A DNA stretch of 54,346 nucleotides from an uncultured Bacteroidota bacterium (lineage in GTDB: Bacteria; Bacteroidota; Bacteroidia; Chitinophagales; Chitinophagaceae): positions 1 to 54,346 of the forward strand of contig CAIVEH010000004.1 of the NCBI GenBank assembly GCA_903904855.1. The letters run 5' to 3'. Below the pieces are notes generated by a model that had not been told where the DNA came from, searched no databases, and saw nothing but the letters and a program-made list of their open reading frames with translations. Made by a program: the position numbers and the translations under genes. Below, one piece after another: positions 21,201 to 28,757 of the stretch; positions within the stretch are counted from its first letter, which is position 1; every line of letters starts with the position of its first letter.

Positions 21201-21286
21201 TACAGATGGGCGAGGCAGCTGGCATTTACCTGCTCAATGCCACTACATCCACTGGCATCCATGTAGCTAAGGTGATTATTAACTGA
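12275..21286 (+). CDS. Giant secreted protein: DUF7948, SBBP and two NHL propellers, 20 Ig-like modules, T9SS tail
   Basis: 3003 aa from ATG 12275; a TTG nine bases earlier is less likely because the lysine-poor M-N-N-T signal peptide begins at the ATG. Order: a DUF7948-like head (about 34-254, starting P-L-S-F-I-E-N-K-G-Q-V); seven SBBP units (about 262-716, each beginning W-x-T-Y-x-G-G); Ig module 1; six NHL units (about 794-1136); Ig modules 2-3; six more NHL units (about 1287-1626); Ig modules 4-20 (about 1627-2912); and a type A sorting domain. Blade numbers suggest one seven-bladed and two six-bladed propellers strung along an Ig stalk. The distal Ig array runs parallel to that of the 1924-aa neighbour. 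Function is unknown; secretion through T9SS to the cell surface is strongly implied. Confidence 0.88.
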   Translation: MNNTFRLFCCVIVAALFSIRLFAGPDVTNTPQQKAPLSFIENKGQVRDQYRNARQDIQFQLKAAGGLSIFIGDGAIHYQFSKADKKIKKPSKEDMMKLGFVPEQTTFTMDRLDVELVGANKNAQVITEQKQDYYENYFTDWSGEKGTTVSAYNKITYKNIYPNIDWVIYTKNGQLEHEFVVHQGGKVSDIQLKYGGAKDLKINANGSLTAGTPQGTITEKAPDTYQKDGKKVTSAFKLNGNVLGYYTGDYSGELVIDPTLSWGTYFGGSQDETGAGTAADGSGNAYVTGSTTSTSGIATSGAFQTTYGGSVDDAYLAKFNSSGVIQWATYYGGNQDDEAFGVATDPSGNVYMTGFTGSSTGIATSGSYQSSWTAGSDAFLVKFNSAGARQWGTYYGGGFTDYAWGVGTDNSGNVFIVGETNSLSGIASPGSYQTLLNTMGSGSGSDGFLVKFNSAGVRQWATYFGGFSDDFANGVAADGSGNVYIAGNTSSNSGVASSGAYQTTEGSTNDAFLAKFNSGGTIQWSTYYGGPADDFGTAVTADASGNVYLCGTTKSPSAIASPGAYQTLFSGGQEAYLAKFNTSGSRLWATYYGGGSESGAGVLTDAGKNVFICGATSSGSGVATSGAYQLTFGGVQDAYLSEFDSTGAIKYATYYGGPGSDVGSSIATDGSGNFFISGKTTSTAGIATSGAYQTTYAGAGSLSEGDAFLVKFSFTCTYPFVAPVTGPTTVCPSNTITLADATSGGTWSSSNNSIATVGTSGVVTGVAAGNVIISYSVSNSCGTTNSLALITVGSEIITTIAGNGTAGYTGNGGPATGAEINLPAGVTQDGSGNTYIADWNNNVIRKINTAGIITTFAGTGATGYTGDGGPATSATFHNPVALIFNSAGELIIADYNNNVVRKISTSGIITTIAGNGIGGFSSDGIPATSSELHSPEGLALDAAGNLYIADGNNSRVRQVDVSGIIHTYAGTGGYTFGGDGGPATAAQMMNPFGLYMDQSGNLYICDQLSNRIRVVNSSGVISTVAGSGAFGGGTGTYSGDGAAATAATMNDPTGVYCDQAGNIYIADRGNSRVRFVNKSTGLISTIAGTGTAGFSGDGGSATAAKLNADAFIYLDANANIYISDYNNNRIRKIAPVGTSIQASSATICQGVPVLFTDSTSGGTWTSSNPAVAYVGTAIGEVTGISAGTATISYAVNFSCGLTYVLQPVTVNSFSAGTLSGPSIVCPGNTITLTDATGGGTWSSSNPAAATVSGGVVTGVAAGNTTISYTITNGCGTLAARQQVIVGVPQISTFAGTGTAGSTGDGGQATAATFNATHSIWSDASGNTYIADVNNHKIRIVNPAGIVSTFAGTGVAGSSGDGFPATNATIQSIFSIVTDATGNLYFADNVSNRVRMINTSGIISTIAGTGTAGSLGDGGPATAAQLSGPGGLSFDQVGNLFIGDGNNNKVRKISPSGIITTYAGTGVLGSSGDGSLAILATLSHPNYLHCDGSGNLYVADNGNSKIRKIDAFGVITTVAGTGTSGALGDGGPATAAQLSFPGGVALDGAGNIYIAGDGNQKIRIVYASSGIINTYAGTGTAGYSGDGGAPATAKLNTPVDVYFDNNGNLFIADNANNAIRKIAPVNASVTALAGPNTVCQGSTITLTDITSGGTWSSSAPAIATVGTSGIVTGVTAGVANISYSVVFSCGTISVSQSVTVNALPAVPGPITGPTNVCAGASVTLNDATAGGNWTSTIPVVATIGSTSGSLTGLTAGVTVVSYTISTSCGSNSVFRNDTVFSAPGAITGVLAACVGLTSPLGNSVAGGTWTSSNPAVASVGSSSGIVTGVTPGTVTITYNTGGACSSTASFTVNANPAAITPPGAVTMCVGATASLGDVTAGGTWSSAVPATATVGTSGIVTGVAAGTVNILYTTAAGCSATKSVTVLPTPTALAPTSATVCTGNTVAFTETIGGGIWSSTNGAVASVSAGLVTGLTAGTVNISYTIGTCAVGAPVTVNLSPAAGVITGPAILCTGTPVTYTDASPGGVWSSSNPAIATVSVTGLVTGITPGVFTLSYAVTNTCGTATATKVITVSPSPGAGTIIGTTLVCAGAFTTLVDTTSGGTWSASNTNATISGTGILVGVIPGIDTISYTVANTCGSASTTKIVTIGLTLTAGSISGPSVVCAGSSIALSETITGGTWSSSNSSATVSVAGLLTGVTGGTDTINYTVTSGCGSVVATHVVTVNPIPVSGSITGPTLLCAGNSATYTDPASGGVWSVTNANATISGVGLLNAISAGNDTVQYTVSNSCGTSVATAYVTIGPAISAGSISGPASVCVGFTITLTDASPGGVWSSSNTTADVLGGMVTGLIPGIDTISYTVTSTCGSVSTSAVVTVNPSTIASPITGPSGLCMGTTATYTDATIGGTWSLTNGNAIVTGGGLVTPVSIGADTLKYTVTGTCGTSVASQVINISLMPVAGTISGTSNICVGSTSTLTDAIPGGTWSASNGNATISSGVVTAVSPGLDTISYTVTSSCGSAVATYVIDINTTPSPGVITGPTSVCIGTLITLADTAIGGAWSASNPDATISLSGVVTSIAPGTDTISYTVTNACGSFGTSHIITISTTATAGSITGPSIVCAGASITLTDAVSGGIWASSNGNATVSTGGVVTGVTPGADTITYVVTNACGSATASYAITVGAALTAGTISGSSAVCVGSTITLTDPATGGIWSSSSTNATVSGGIVTGVAAGTATISYTVTGSCGTITATHALTINVAPAAGTISGPTGVCAGAVITLSDAATGGVWSASNSRATVSGGTVTGVIAGLDTIRYSVSNGCGTAIASWPISVNSAPSAGTIGGAASVCPAASVTLTHTATGGTWSSSNTGIATVSGAGTVTGVASGAVTISYTLTNSCGSGRATHAMTVLSPASCTGLVVSGPGSGQGEELVVAPNPNKGIFTMNLDSDLNEEVQVTITNVIGQKVKEFTTTTNKVTDIQMGEAAGIYLLNATTSTGIHVAKVIIN

Positions 21287-21309
21287 TAAGACAATCAATG
21301 AACTGAAGG

Positions 21310-21334
21310 GGCTGCTCAATAGAGTAGCCTTTTT
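21310..21334 (+). terminator. Rho-independent terminator
   Basis: GGCTGCTC (21310-21317), loop AATA and GAGTAGCC (21322-21329) with one G-T pair, then TTTTT. It sits directly after the 3003-aa gene. Confidence 0.8.
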
Positions 21335-21366
21335 GGTTTATGACAGTATAACTGCTTTATGCTGAA

Positions 21367-21422
21367 TTTGGTTAATTGTATTCATTTGCATAAATTTATA
21401 CTACAAACTAAAACCCACTTTT
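21367..21422 (+). promoter_or_regulatory. Conserved upstream region, copy 1
   Basis: From TTTG 21367 to the ATG is 56 bases. Over this stretch the sequence closely matches the region upstream of the 25137 gene: TATTCATTTGCATAA, then TTTATA.TAC, AAAACCC and TTTT before the ATG, all at the same distances. Promoter and leader are the likely content, but I cannot assign the -7 element with certainty. Confidence 0.55.
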
Positions 21423-24400
21423 ATGAAATTTACCCACAAACAGCTTTTGCTTGTTCTGTTAGCAGCAATTTATTCCACTAATTTATTGGCCGATCCTGTT
21501 ATTCCCGTTTCAGGACAAAAGCCAGCCCCACTTTGCTTCATTGAAAATAAAGGACAGGTAACAGATCAGGATCGTAAGCAAAGGTCCGATATTCAGTTCA
21601 GTATTAAAGCTGCTCCCGGCCTGGCAATATTTATTGGCAATGGCGCAATACATTACCAGTTCAGCAAAGCAGAGACATCTCCCCAGCCCTTCCCGATGAA
21701 AAATCGGGATAGACTTCCAAAGGAGATGGGGCCGCTACCTGAGAATCAGGTGCCTGAAGCAACAATTTTTATAATGGACCGTATGGATGTAGAGCTAATA
21801 GGCGCAAACAAAAATGCACAGGTTATCACTGAACAAAAGCAGGATTATTACGAAAATTATTTTACCGACCGAACCGGTGATAAAAGTGCTACTGCATTTG
21901 CATTCAGCAGAATTACCTATAAAAACATTTACCCGAATATAGACTGGGTACTCTACACCACAAACGGGCAGCTGGAGCATGAATTTGTGATACGCCAGGG
22001 AGGAAAAGTGAGCGATATAAAATTGAAATACGGAGGAGCAACTGAATTGAAATTAAATGAGGATGGCAGCTTTACTGCTAAAACTCCTCAGGGAGTGATT
22101 AAAGAACATGCGCCAGATGCTTACCAGAACGATGGTAAAAAAGTGAGCAGTGGTTTTGTTTTGAATAATAATGTGCTTAGCTATTCAATGGGTGGTTTTA
22201 ATGGCGATCTTATAATAGACCCTACACTTGTCTGGGCTACTTATTATGGTGGCAGTAACCAGCAGTATGGAAACAGCGTAGCAACAGATGTATCAGGTAA
22301 TGTATACCTGGCTGGATATACTGGCAGTTTAGCGGGTATAGCTACAACCGGGGCATATCAAATTGTTTTTGGAGGCCATTATGATGCTTTTCTGGCTAAA
22401 TTCAGTAGTTCAGGGGCAATTCAATGGGCAACTTATTATGGTGGAAGTGGTAATGATATAGCACAGGCAGTAGCAACAAATATTTCCGGAGATATTTATT
22501 TGTGTGGATTAACCTCCAGCTCGTCAGGTATTGCCACTTCAGGAGTTTATCAACCAGGTTATGGCGGAAGTCAAGATGCATTTCTGGTTAAATTTAGTAA
22601 TTCTGGAGCGATTCAATGGGGTACTTATTTCGGAGGATATGAGACTGACGGGGCTTACAGAGTCAGTGCAGATTCATATGGAAATGTATTTATTGCAGGT
22701 GCCACACTAAGCCCTACTTCTATTGCTACTGCTGGCGCCTTTCAGACTACTATAGGAGGGATGGATGATGCCTTTGTTGCGAAATTCAGTAGTTCGGGCT
22801 CAATGCTATGGGCCACTTATTATGGTGGAAGCGTGGATGATTATGGTATCAGTTTAGCTGTTGACGGTATTGGTAATGTTTTTCTTTGTGGTGGTACAAA
22901 TAGTTCCTCAGGCATTGCTACACCTGGCTCCTATCAGAGTATATTTGGTGGTAGTGACGATGGTTTTATGGTGAAATTCAATGGCTCAGGAACCCGTGAG
23001 TGGGCTACCTATTTTGGTGGAAGCGGTGGTGCTCATGTAACTGCTATAGCTACTGATAACTCAGGGAATGTTTTTTTGACCGGAGAAACTGGAAGTACTT
23101 CTGCAATAGCTACTCCTGGCGCTTACCAGGCCACTTTCGGAGGCGGAACGTGGGATGCCTATCTCGCAAAATTCAACAATTCCGGGGTTATTCAGTGGGC
23201 TACTTATTATGGTGGCAGTGGTCTTGATATAGCCTATAATCTGGCAACTGATAGTGCTGGAAATCCTTTTATTTCCGGGATGACAACAAGTTCATCAGCC
23301 ATAGCAACTGTTGGGGCTTACCAAACGGTTATTAGTGGTGGCGAGGATGCTTTTTTAGCTAAATTTAATACGTCAGGTGCAATTATTTGGGCTTCCTATT
23401 ATGGAGGTAATATGTCAACTGAAGGCTTAGGAATAGCGGCAGGTACATCAGGTATAGTCTACTTGTGCGGTTCGACCAACAGCACTTCTTCTATAGCTAC
23501 ACCTGGGTCTTACCAATCCACTTTTTCTGGTGATTCAGGTGATGCTTATTTAGCAAAATTCAATTTTAATTGTGTTGCTCCTCCATCTGTTTTACCCATA
23601 TCTGGCCCATCATCAGTTTGTGTTTCTGATTCAATTTCATTAATTGATGCTACACCCGGCGGGATATGGAGTTGCAGCAATACTCATGCGAGTGTTTCAG
23701 GTGGTACAGTTTCAGGAATATCAGCCGGAATTGATACTATTTCATACATTATTACAAATAGTTGCGGCACCAATGTCACAATAAAAATAGTAACAATAAA
23801 TACAGTGCCTTCAGTAGGAACAATTACCGGCGTAGGAATAGTGTGCCCTGGCGATTCAATAATATGTACTGATGCTACTCCTGGAGGTGTTTGGAGTGCA
23901 GGCAATACACATGCTACGGTTACTGGTGGAATCATTACAGGAGTAACAGCAGGAATTGACACCATTTTTTATACTGTCACAAATATCTGTGGATCAAATT
24001 CAGCCTCAAAGATAATTACAGTAAATCCAATGCCATCGGCTGGTGTTATTATGGGGTCAACCACAGTATGTCTGGGAGACTTCATTTTATTGACAGATGC
24101 TTCCCCAGGTGGTATATGGAGCAGCAGTAATCCTGCAATTGCCACAATATCTGGTGGCTTGGCTATAGGAGTTTCTTTAGGTACAGATACAATATCCTAT
24201 ACAGTTACAAACAGTTGTGGTACTGCATCAGCCCATAAAGCTATTACTGTAATTACAACACCTTATGCAGGTACAATAGTTGGTTCAGGAACAATATGCC
24301 CCGGCGATTCAATTACTTTAACAGATACAGTTTCAGGAGGCATATGGTCCAGCAGCAATGTATATGCTACAGTTACAGGCGGTGTTACTATTGGCGTTTC

Positions 24401-24995
24401 ATCTGGCATAGATACAATTTATTATACAGTTACCAATGCCTGTGGCAGCGGCTCAGCTTTTGGTACTGTAACTATAAACTCATTACCATCAGCAGGCGCC
24501 ATCAGCGGGCCCGAAACTATTTGTCCGGGGGATTCAGTATTATTTACCGATGATACATCGGGCGGTATCTGGAGCAGCAGTGCGCCATCTGTTGCTTTAG
24601 CAGGTAGCGGCACTGGAATAATAATTGGTATCACCACCGGTACAGTAATTATCAGTTATACAGTTACCAATTCCTGTGGCAGCACAGTAGTTACATTTCC
24701 AATAGCTGTTGATAGTTCATCATGCAATACAAAAGTTAAGGGAATCAGGGAAAATGATTTTAGACTATTTATTTCCCCCAACCCCAACTCCGGCGCATTC
24801 ACCATGAACCTTATCTCCTCACTCGATGAATCAGTTCACATAACCATCACCAATGTAATAGGCCAGAAAATAAAAGAATTTACCACAACTACAAATAAGG
24901 TTACCGATATACAGATGGGCGAGGCAGCTGGCATTTACCTGCTCAATGCCACAACATCCACTGGCAGCCATGTGGCTAAGATGGTGATTAATTAA
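21423..24995 (+). CDS. Secreted DUF7948 / SBBP propeller / five Ig-like modules / T9SS protein
   Basis: 1190 aa. A signal peptide (L-L-L-V-L-L-A-A-I-Y, cleavage near L-L-A-D) is followed by a DUF7948-like head (about 35-266, P-L-C-F-I-E-N-K-G-Q-V). Seven SBBP units follow at about 268-716, each opening W-x-T-Y-Y-G-G-S and carrying a G-N-V-Y-L-x-G strand, which fits one seven-bladed propeller. Then come five two-cysteine Ig-like modules (about 723-1099) and a type A sorting domain. It is a short version of the 3003-aa neighbour without NHL propellers. The head contains a proline- and arginine-rich linker at about 85-105 encoded by a nested palindrome (21676-21728), absent from both paralogues. 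The tail DNA contains 59 bases identical to the 3003-aa gene. Confidence 0.88.
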   Translation: MKFTHKQLLLVLLAAIYSTNLLADPVIPVSGQKPAPLCFIENKGQVTDQDRKQRSDIQFSIKAAPGLAIFIGNGAIHYQFSKAETSPQPFPMKNRDRLPKEMGPLPENQVPEATIFIMDRMDVELIGANKNAQVITEQKQDYYENYFTDRTGDKSATAFAFSRITYKNIYPNIDWVLYTTNGQLEHEFVIRQGGKVSDIKLKYGGATELKLNEDGSFTAKTPQGVIKEHAPDAYQNDGKKVSSGFVLNNNVLSYSMGGFNGDLIIDPTLVWATYYGGSNQQYGNSVATDVSGNVYLAGYTGSLAGIATTGAYQIVFGGHYDAFLAKFSSSGAIQWATYYGGSGNDIAQAVATNISGDIYLCGLTSSSSGIATSGVYQPGYGGSQDAFLVKFSNSGAIQWGTYFGGYETDGAYRVSADSYGNVFIAGATLSPTSIATAGAFQTTIGGMDDAFVAKFSSSGSMLWATYYGGSVDDYGISLAVDGIGNVFLCGGTNSSSGIATPGSYQSIFGGSDDGFMVKFNGSGTREWATYFGGSGGAHVTAIATDNSGNVFLTGETGSTSAIATPGAYQATFGGGTWDAYLAKFNNSGVIQWATYYGGSGLDIAYNLATDSAGNPFISGMTTSSSAIATVGAYQTVISGGEDAFLAKFNTSGAIIWASYYGGNMSTEGLGIAAGTSGIVYLCGSTNSTSSIATPGSYQSTFSGDSGDAYLAKFNFNCVAPPSVLPISGPSSVCVSDSISLIDATPGGIWSCSNTHASVSGGTVSGISAGIDTISYIITNSCGTNVTIKIVTINTVPSVGTITGVGIVCPGDSIICTDATPGGVWSAGNTHATVTGGIITGVTAGIDTIFYTVTNICGSNSASKIITVNPMPSAGVIMGSTTVCLGDFILLTDASPGGIWSSSNPAIATISGGLAIGVSLGTDTISYTVTNSCGTASAHKAITVITTPYAGTIVGSGTICPGDSITLTDTVSGGIWSSSNVYATVTGGVTIGVSSGIDTIYYTVTNACGSGSAFGTVTINSLPSAGAISGPETICPGDSVLFTDDTSGGIWSSSAPSVALAGSGTGIIIGITTGTVIISYTVTNSCGSTVVTFPIAVDSSSCNTKVKGIRENDFRLFISPNPNSGAFTMNLISSLDESVHITITNVIGQKIKEFTTTTNKVTDIQMGEAAGIYLLNATTSTGSHVAKMVIN
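21676..21728. repeat. Nested palindromic element inside a reading frame
   Basis: Outer arms CATCTCC (21676-21682) and GGAGATG (21722-21728) enclose inner arms TCCCGAT (21691-21697) and ATCGGGA (21703-21709). It encodes a linker unlike that of the two paralogous proteins at the same position, so it may be an in-frame insertion of a small dispersed palindrome. Confidence 0.5.
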
Positions 24996-25016
24996 TAGTT
25001 ATTGAATAGTATTTAT

Positions 25017-25046
25017 AGAGGGGCTGCAATAATATGCGGCCCCTCT
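25017..25046 (+). terminator. Hairpin terminator
   Basis: AGAGGGGCTGC (25017-25027) pairs with GCGGCCCCTCT (25036-25046), with one G-T pair and an 8-base loop. A weak T-rich tail follows. It lies 22 bases after the stop of the 1190-aa gene. Confidence 0.75.
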
Positions 25047-25080
25047 GCGTTTTCTGGCATGGTTATTGCAGCATTGTGTA

Positions 25081-25136
25081 TTTGGATAAGTATATTCATT
25101 TGCATAACTTTATATTACTTGTAAAAACCCGTTTTT
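25081..25136 (+). promoter_or_regulatory. Conserved upstream region, copy 2
   Basis: This is the counterpart of 21367-21422, with TTTG again exactly 56 bases before the ATG, and TATTCATTTGCATAA and AAAACCC blocks conserved. The shared leader suggests that the two paralogues are expressed together. Confidence 0.55.
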
Positions 25137-28100
25137 ATGAAGAATACCCTTAAAAAATTCTTACTGGTCATTTTATCTGCTTTTTATTATGGTCAGTTAA
25201 GTGCTGATCCTATTACGCCTATTCTGGCTCAAAAAACAGCCCCGCTCTCGTTTATCGAAAACAAAGGACAGGTTACCGACCAGGACAGAAAGGCCCGGCC
25301 CGACATTCAATATGCCATCAAAGCCGCTCCCGGACTCGCTATTTTTATTGGTAACGGTTCAATCCATTATCAGTTCAGCAAGAATAATATTCCTGCCGGC
25401 GGCAATCAGGAACCTCAAAATCCCGGTTTTAAACTCCCTGACTCCAAGCCATCATCTTTTACTATGGACCGCATGGATGTGGAGCTGGTTGGCGCCAATA
25501 AAAATGCAAAAGTTATTGCCGAGGGAAAACTGGATTATTCTGAAAGCTATTTTACCGGCCAGACCGGCCCGGCAGACAAAAAGGTATCGGCTTACAGCAG
25601 GATAACCTATAAAGATATTTACCCCAATATTGACTGGGTGCTGTATATCAGCAATGGCGTACTGGAACATGAATTTGTTGTAAGGCAGGGTGGTAAAGTA
25701 AGCGATATAAAACTGAAATATGGCGGTGCCAACGATCTTAAAATAAATGAAGATGGCAGCATTACCACCACAACCCCGCAGGGAACTATTACAGAAAAGA
25801 CGCCAAGTACTTACCAAAAGGACGGCAAAAAGGTAAGTAGTAGTTATATTCTGAAAGGAAATGTACTCAGTTATGAAACCGGAATGTATACTGGCGACCT
25901 GGTAATTGACCCAACCCTTACCTGGGCTACCTATTATGGTGGCAGCAATACAGACCAGGGAAACAGTGTGGCTACCGATGCCTCAGCCAATGTATACATT
26001 GCAGGAAATACCAGCAGCGCAACTACCATTGCAACCAGTGGCGCCTACCATGTTGTGCTTAGTGGCACTACCGATGCTTTTGTGGCAAAACTGAATAGTT
26101 ATGGTGTTATGCAGTGGTCTACCTATTATGGCGGCAGTGCAGTAGATGAGGCATTCGGAGTTGCTGCCGATGCTGCAGGCAATCTGTATCTCACCGGTTA
26201 TACCGGCAGCACAACCGGTATAGCAACACCCGGCGCTTATCAGGTTGTTTATGGTGGCGGTACCTACGATGTTTTTCTGGCAAAATTCAGCAGCACAGGC
26301 GCTCTTATATGGTCCACTTATTATGGCGGATCTGGCAGGGATATTGCTTCTGGTATAGCTGCCGATGCTGCGGGTAATGTTTATATTACCGGTACCACAG
26401 CCAGTACCTCCGGCATAGCTACCCCCGGCGCTCACCAGACCGTTTGGGGAGGTGGATCGGTGGGTGATGCATTTCTGGCTAAATTCAGCAGCACAGGTGC
26501 TATTCAGTGGGCCACCTATTTCGGGGGTATCAATAACGACAACGGAATGGGCCTGGCTACAGATGCCTTCGGGTCTGTATTTTTTTCAGGCATTACCTAT
26601 AGCCCTTCGGGTATAGCCTCTTTAACTGCATTCCAACCTGCGATTGGTGGGGTTGATGATGCATTTCTGGCAAAATTTAATGGCGCTGGCGTGCTTTTAT
26701 GGTCAACCTATTTTGGCGGCAGCGGAAATGATGATGGTTATGCTGTGGCAACCGACCCTTCAGGCAGGGTATACATGACCGGCTGGACGAACAGCACTAC
26801 AGCAATAGCTACTGCAGGTGCCTATCAAACCACCCTGGGCGGCGGCACCTCGGATGCTTTCCTGGCCAAATTCGATAGTTCCGGCTACGTCATCTGGGCA
26901 ACCTATTTCGGTGGCACCTCGCCCGATTACGGCTACAGCCTGACCACTATTGGCGCCAACAATGTATTTATGACCGGCAGAACTTCGAGCCTTGCATCAG
27001 TTGCTACTTCTGGCGCTATTCAGCCTGCATTGGGTGGCGGCGATGATGCTTACTTAGCGCAATTTGATAATACAGGAAGCCTTACATGGGCAAGCTACTA
27101 TGGTGGCACCGGAACTGAATATGGAACCGGCATAGCCAGCGATGATTCCGGGAATGTCTATATATCCGGCTATACCAGCAGCACAGCAGGTATTAGTGCT
27201 TATGGAGCTTACCAGGGGATATTTGGCGGTGGTACCTACGATGCTTTCCTTACTAAGTATAATTTTTTCTGTGTCATCCTTCCGGTCGTTCCGCCTATCG
27301 TGGGCTCCCCCATAGTTTGCCCCGGCGAAACCTTAATGGTAGGCGATGCAAACCCCGGTGGCACCTGGACGTGCAGTACACCTCATGCCGCGGTAACCGG
27401 ATGGGTAATAACAGGTGTGTCTCCTGGTTTGGATACTGTCTATTATACGGTAACCAACACTTGTGGCGCAACAACGGTTTCTATGCCAATAACCGTTAAC
27501 CCCCTGCCTTATGCAGGAACTATAACCGGAATTGATTCAGTATGTACAGGAAGCTCCATAATATTATCCGATATTACTCCGGGTGGTATTTGGGGTAGTA
27601 TTAATCCGCATGCCACAGTATCGGGTGGTATCACAACAGGTGTATCATCCGGCAGCGATACCATTACCTACTCTGTTACCAATAGCTGTGGCACTGCTGT
27701 TGCAACAATGCCCATTACAGTTAATACCACGCCGCTTGTAAGTATTATTTTCGGAGGAAATGTTACACTTTGCCCCGGAACTTCAAGAACTTTATCAGAT
27801 CCTACCCCGGGTGGTGTTTGGAGTGTCGGCAATCCAGATGTTACAATATCTGGTTCCACCATCACAGGAGTTATTACGGGAACTGATACTGTATTTTACA
27901 CGGTTACCAATAGCTGCGGACCAGCATCGGTATATACAACTGTAACAGTAGTACCAACACCGGTAATAGGTGCCATTACTGGCCCATCTGTTGTTTGTCC
28001 TGGCGATACGATTACACTTGCAGATACTACCACAGGAGGGTATTGGAGTACTAGTTCTCTGTTCACTAACGTATTCTCGTATACAGCAGGTAAAGTAGTT

Positions 28101-28715
28101 GGAGTTTCTGCCGGAGTTTCTGTAATTACTTATAATGTTTATACCACTATCTGCGGCTCCGTTTCTGTATATAAAACAATTACTGTTCCGGGAATACCGG
28201 TTGTAGCACCTGTCACAGGCAGGGATTCTATTTGCCTCGGCGATTCTGTTATTTTGCTCGATGATACTTTGGGTGGTAAATGGACCAGCAGCGCCAGCGC
28301 CATTGTCCGGGCCGACAGCATTACCGGTAAAATAAAAGGTATTGCTACCGGAACTGCAACAATAACGTATACAGTTACCAATATTTGCGGAGTTTCCGCC
28401 AGCGTAACCTATACAGTGAATGTGCTCGCACACAGTTATTGTCATACGCTTGTGCCGGGCATTGCACCTGTATCTGATGAAGCGCTTTCAGTTGCTCCTA
28501 ACCCTAATAACGGATCCTTTACAATAAACCTTACTTCCACAGTCAATGAAGAAGTGATGGTAACTATCACCAATTTGCTGGGCCAGAAAGTCAAAGAGTT
28601 TACCACAACAACCAATAAGGTTACCGACATACAGCTGGGCGAAGCAACAGGTATCTATCTGCTCAATGCAACTACTGCAAATGGCAGGCATGTAGCTAAG
28701 GTGATTGTCAATTGA
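25137..28715 (+). CDS. Secreted DUF7948 / SBBP propeller / five Ig-like modules / T9SS protein
   Basis: 1192 aa and the same architecture as the gene immediately upstream. It has a lysine-rich signal peptide, a DUF7948-like head (about 35-261), seven SBBP units (about 262-711), five Ig-like modules with paired cysteines (about 718-1098) and a type A sorting domain whose core is I-T-N-L-L-G-Q-K-V-K-E-F. The fourth Ig module lacks the usual N-S-C-G and has T-I-C-G. The coding DNA is more GC-rich in third positions than its neighbour, so the duplication is not very recent although the protein layout is conserved. It ends 42 bases from a convergent gene without an obvious strong terminator. Function is unknown. 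Confidence 0.88.
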   Translation: MKNTLKKFLLVILSAFYYGQLSADPITPILAQKTAPLSFIENKGQVTDQDRKARPDIQYAIKAAPGLAIFIGNGSIHYQFSKNNIPAGGNQEPQNPGFKLPDSKPSSFTMDRMDVELVGANKNAKVIAEGKLDYSESYFTGQTGPADKKVSAYSRITYKDIYPNIDWVLYISNGVLEHEFVVRQGGKVSDIKLKYGGANDLKINEDGSITTTTPQGTITEKTPSTYQKDGKKVSSSYILKGNVLSYETGMYTGDLVIDPTLTWATYYGGSNTDQGNSVATDASANVYIAGNTSSATTIATSGAYHVVLSGTTDAFVAKLNSYGVMQWSTYYGGSAVDEAFGVAADAAGNLYLTGYTGSTTGIATPGAYQVVYGGGTYDVFLAKFSSTGALIWSTYYGGSGRDIASGIAADAAGNVYITGTTASTSGIATPGAHQTVWGGGSVGDAFLAKFSSTGAIQWATYFGGINNDNGMGLATDAFGSVFFSGITYSPSGIASLTAFQPAIGGVDDAFLAKFNGAGVLLWSTYFGGSGNDDGYAVATDPSGRVYMTGWTNSTTAIATAGAYQTTLGGGTSDAFLAKFDSSGYVIWATYFGGTSPDYGYSLTTIGANNVFMTGRTSSLASVATSGAIQPALGGGDDAYLAQFDNTGSLTWASYYGGTGTEYGTGIASDDSGNVYISGYTSSTAGISAYGAYQGIFGGGTYDAFLTKYNFFCVILPVVPPIVGSPIVCPGETLMVGDANPGGTWTCSTPHAAVTGWVITGVSPGLDTVYYTVTNTCGATTVSMPITVNPLPYAGTITGIDSVCTGSSIILSDITPGGIWGSINPHATVSGGITTGVSSGSDTITYSVTNSCGTAVATMPITVNTTPLVSIIFGGNVTLCPGTSRTLSDPTPGGVWSVGNPDVTISGSTITGVITGTDTVFYTVTNSCGPASVYTTVTVVPTPVIGAITGPSVVCPGDTITLADTTTGGYWSTSSLFTNVFSYTAGKVVGVSAGVSVITYNVYTTICGSVSVYKTITVPGIPVVAPVTGRDSICLGDSVILLDDTLGGKWTSSASAIVRADSITGKIKGIATGTATITYTVTNICGVSASVTYTVNVLAHSYCHTLVPGIAPVSDEALSVAPNPNNGSFTINLTSTVNEEVMVTITNLLGQKVKEFTTTTNKVTDIQLGEATGIYLLNATTANGRHVAKVIVN

Positions 28716-28757
28716 TCAGTCAGGAAGGAGAAAAGTAACTGATAAATTTACTGATTT

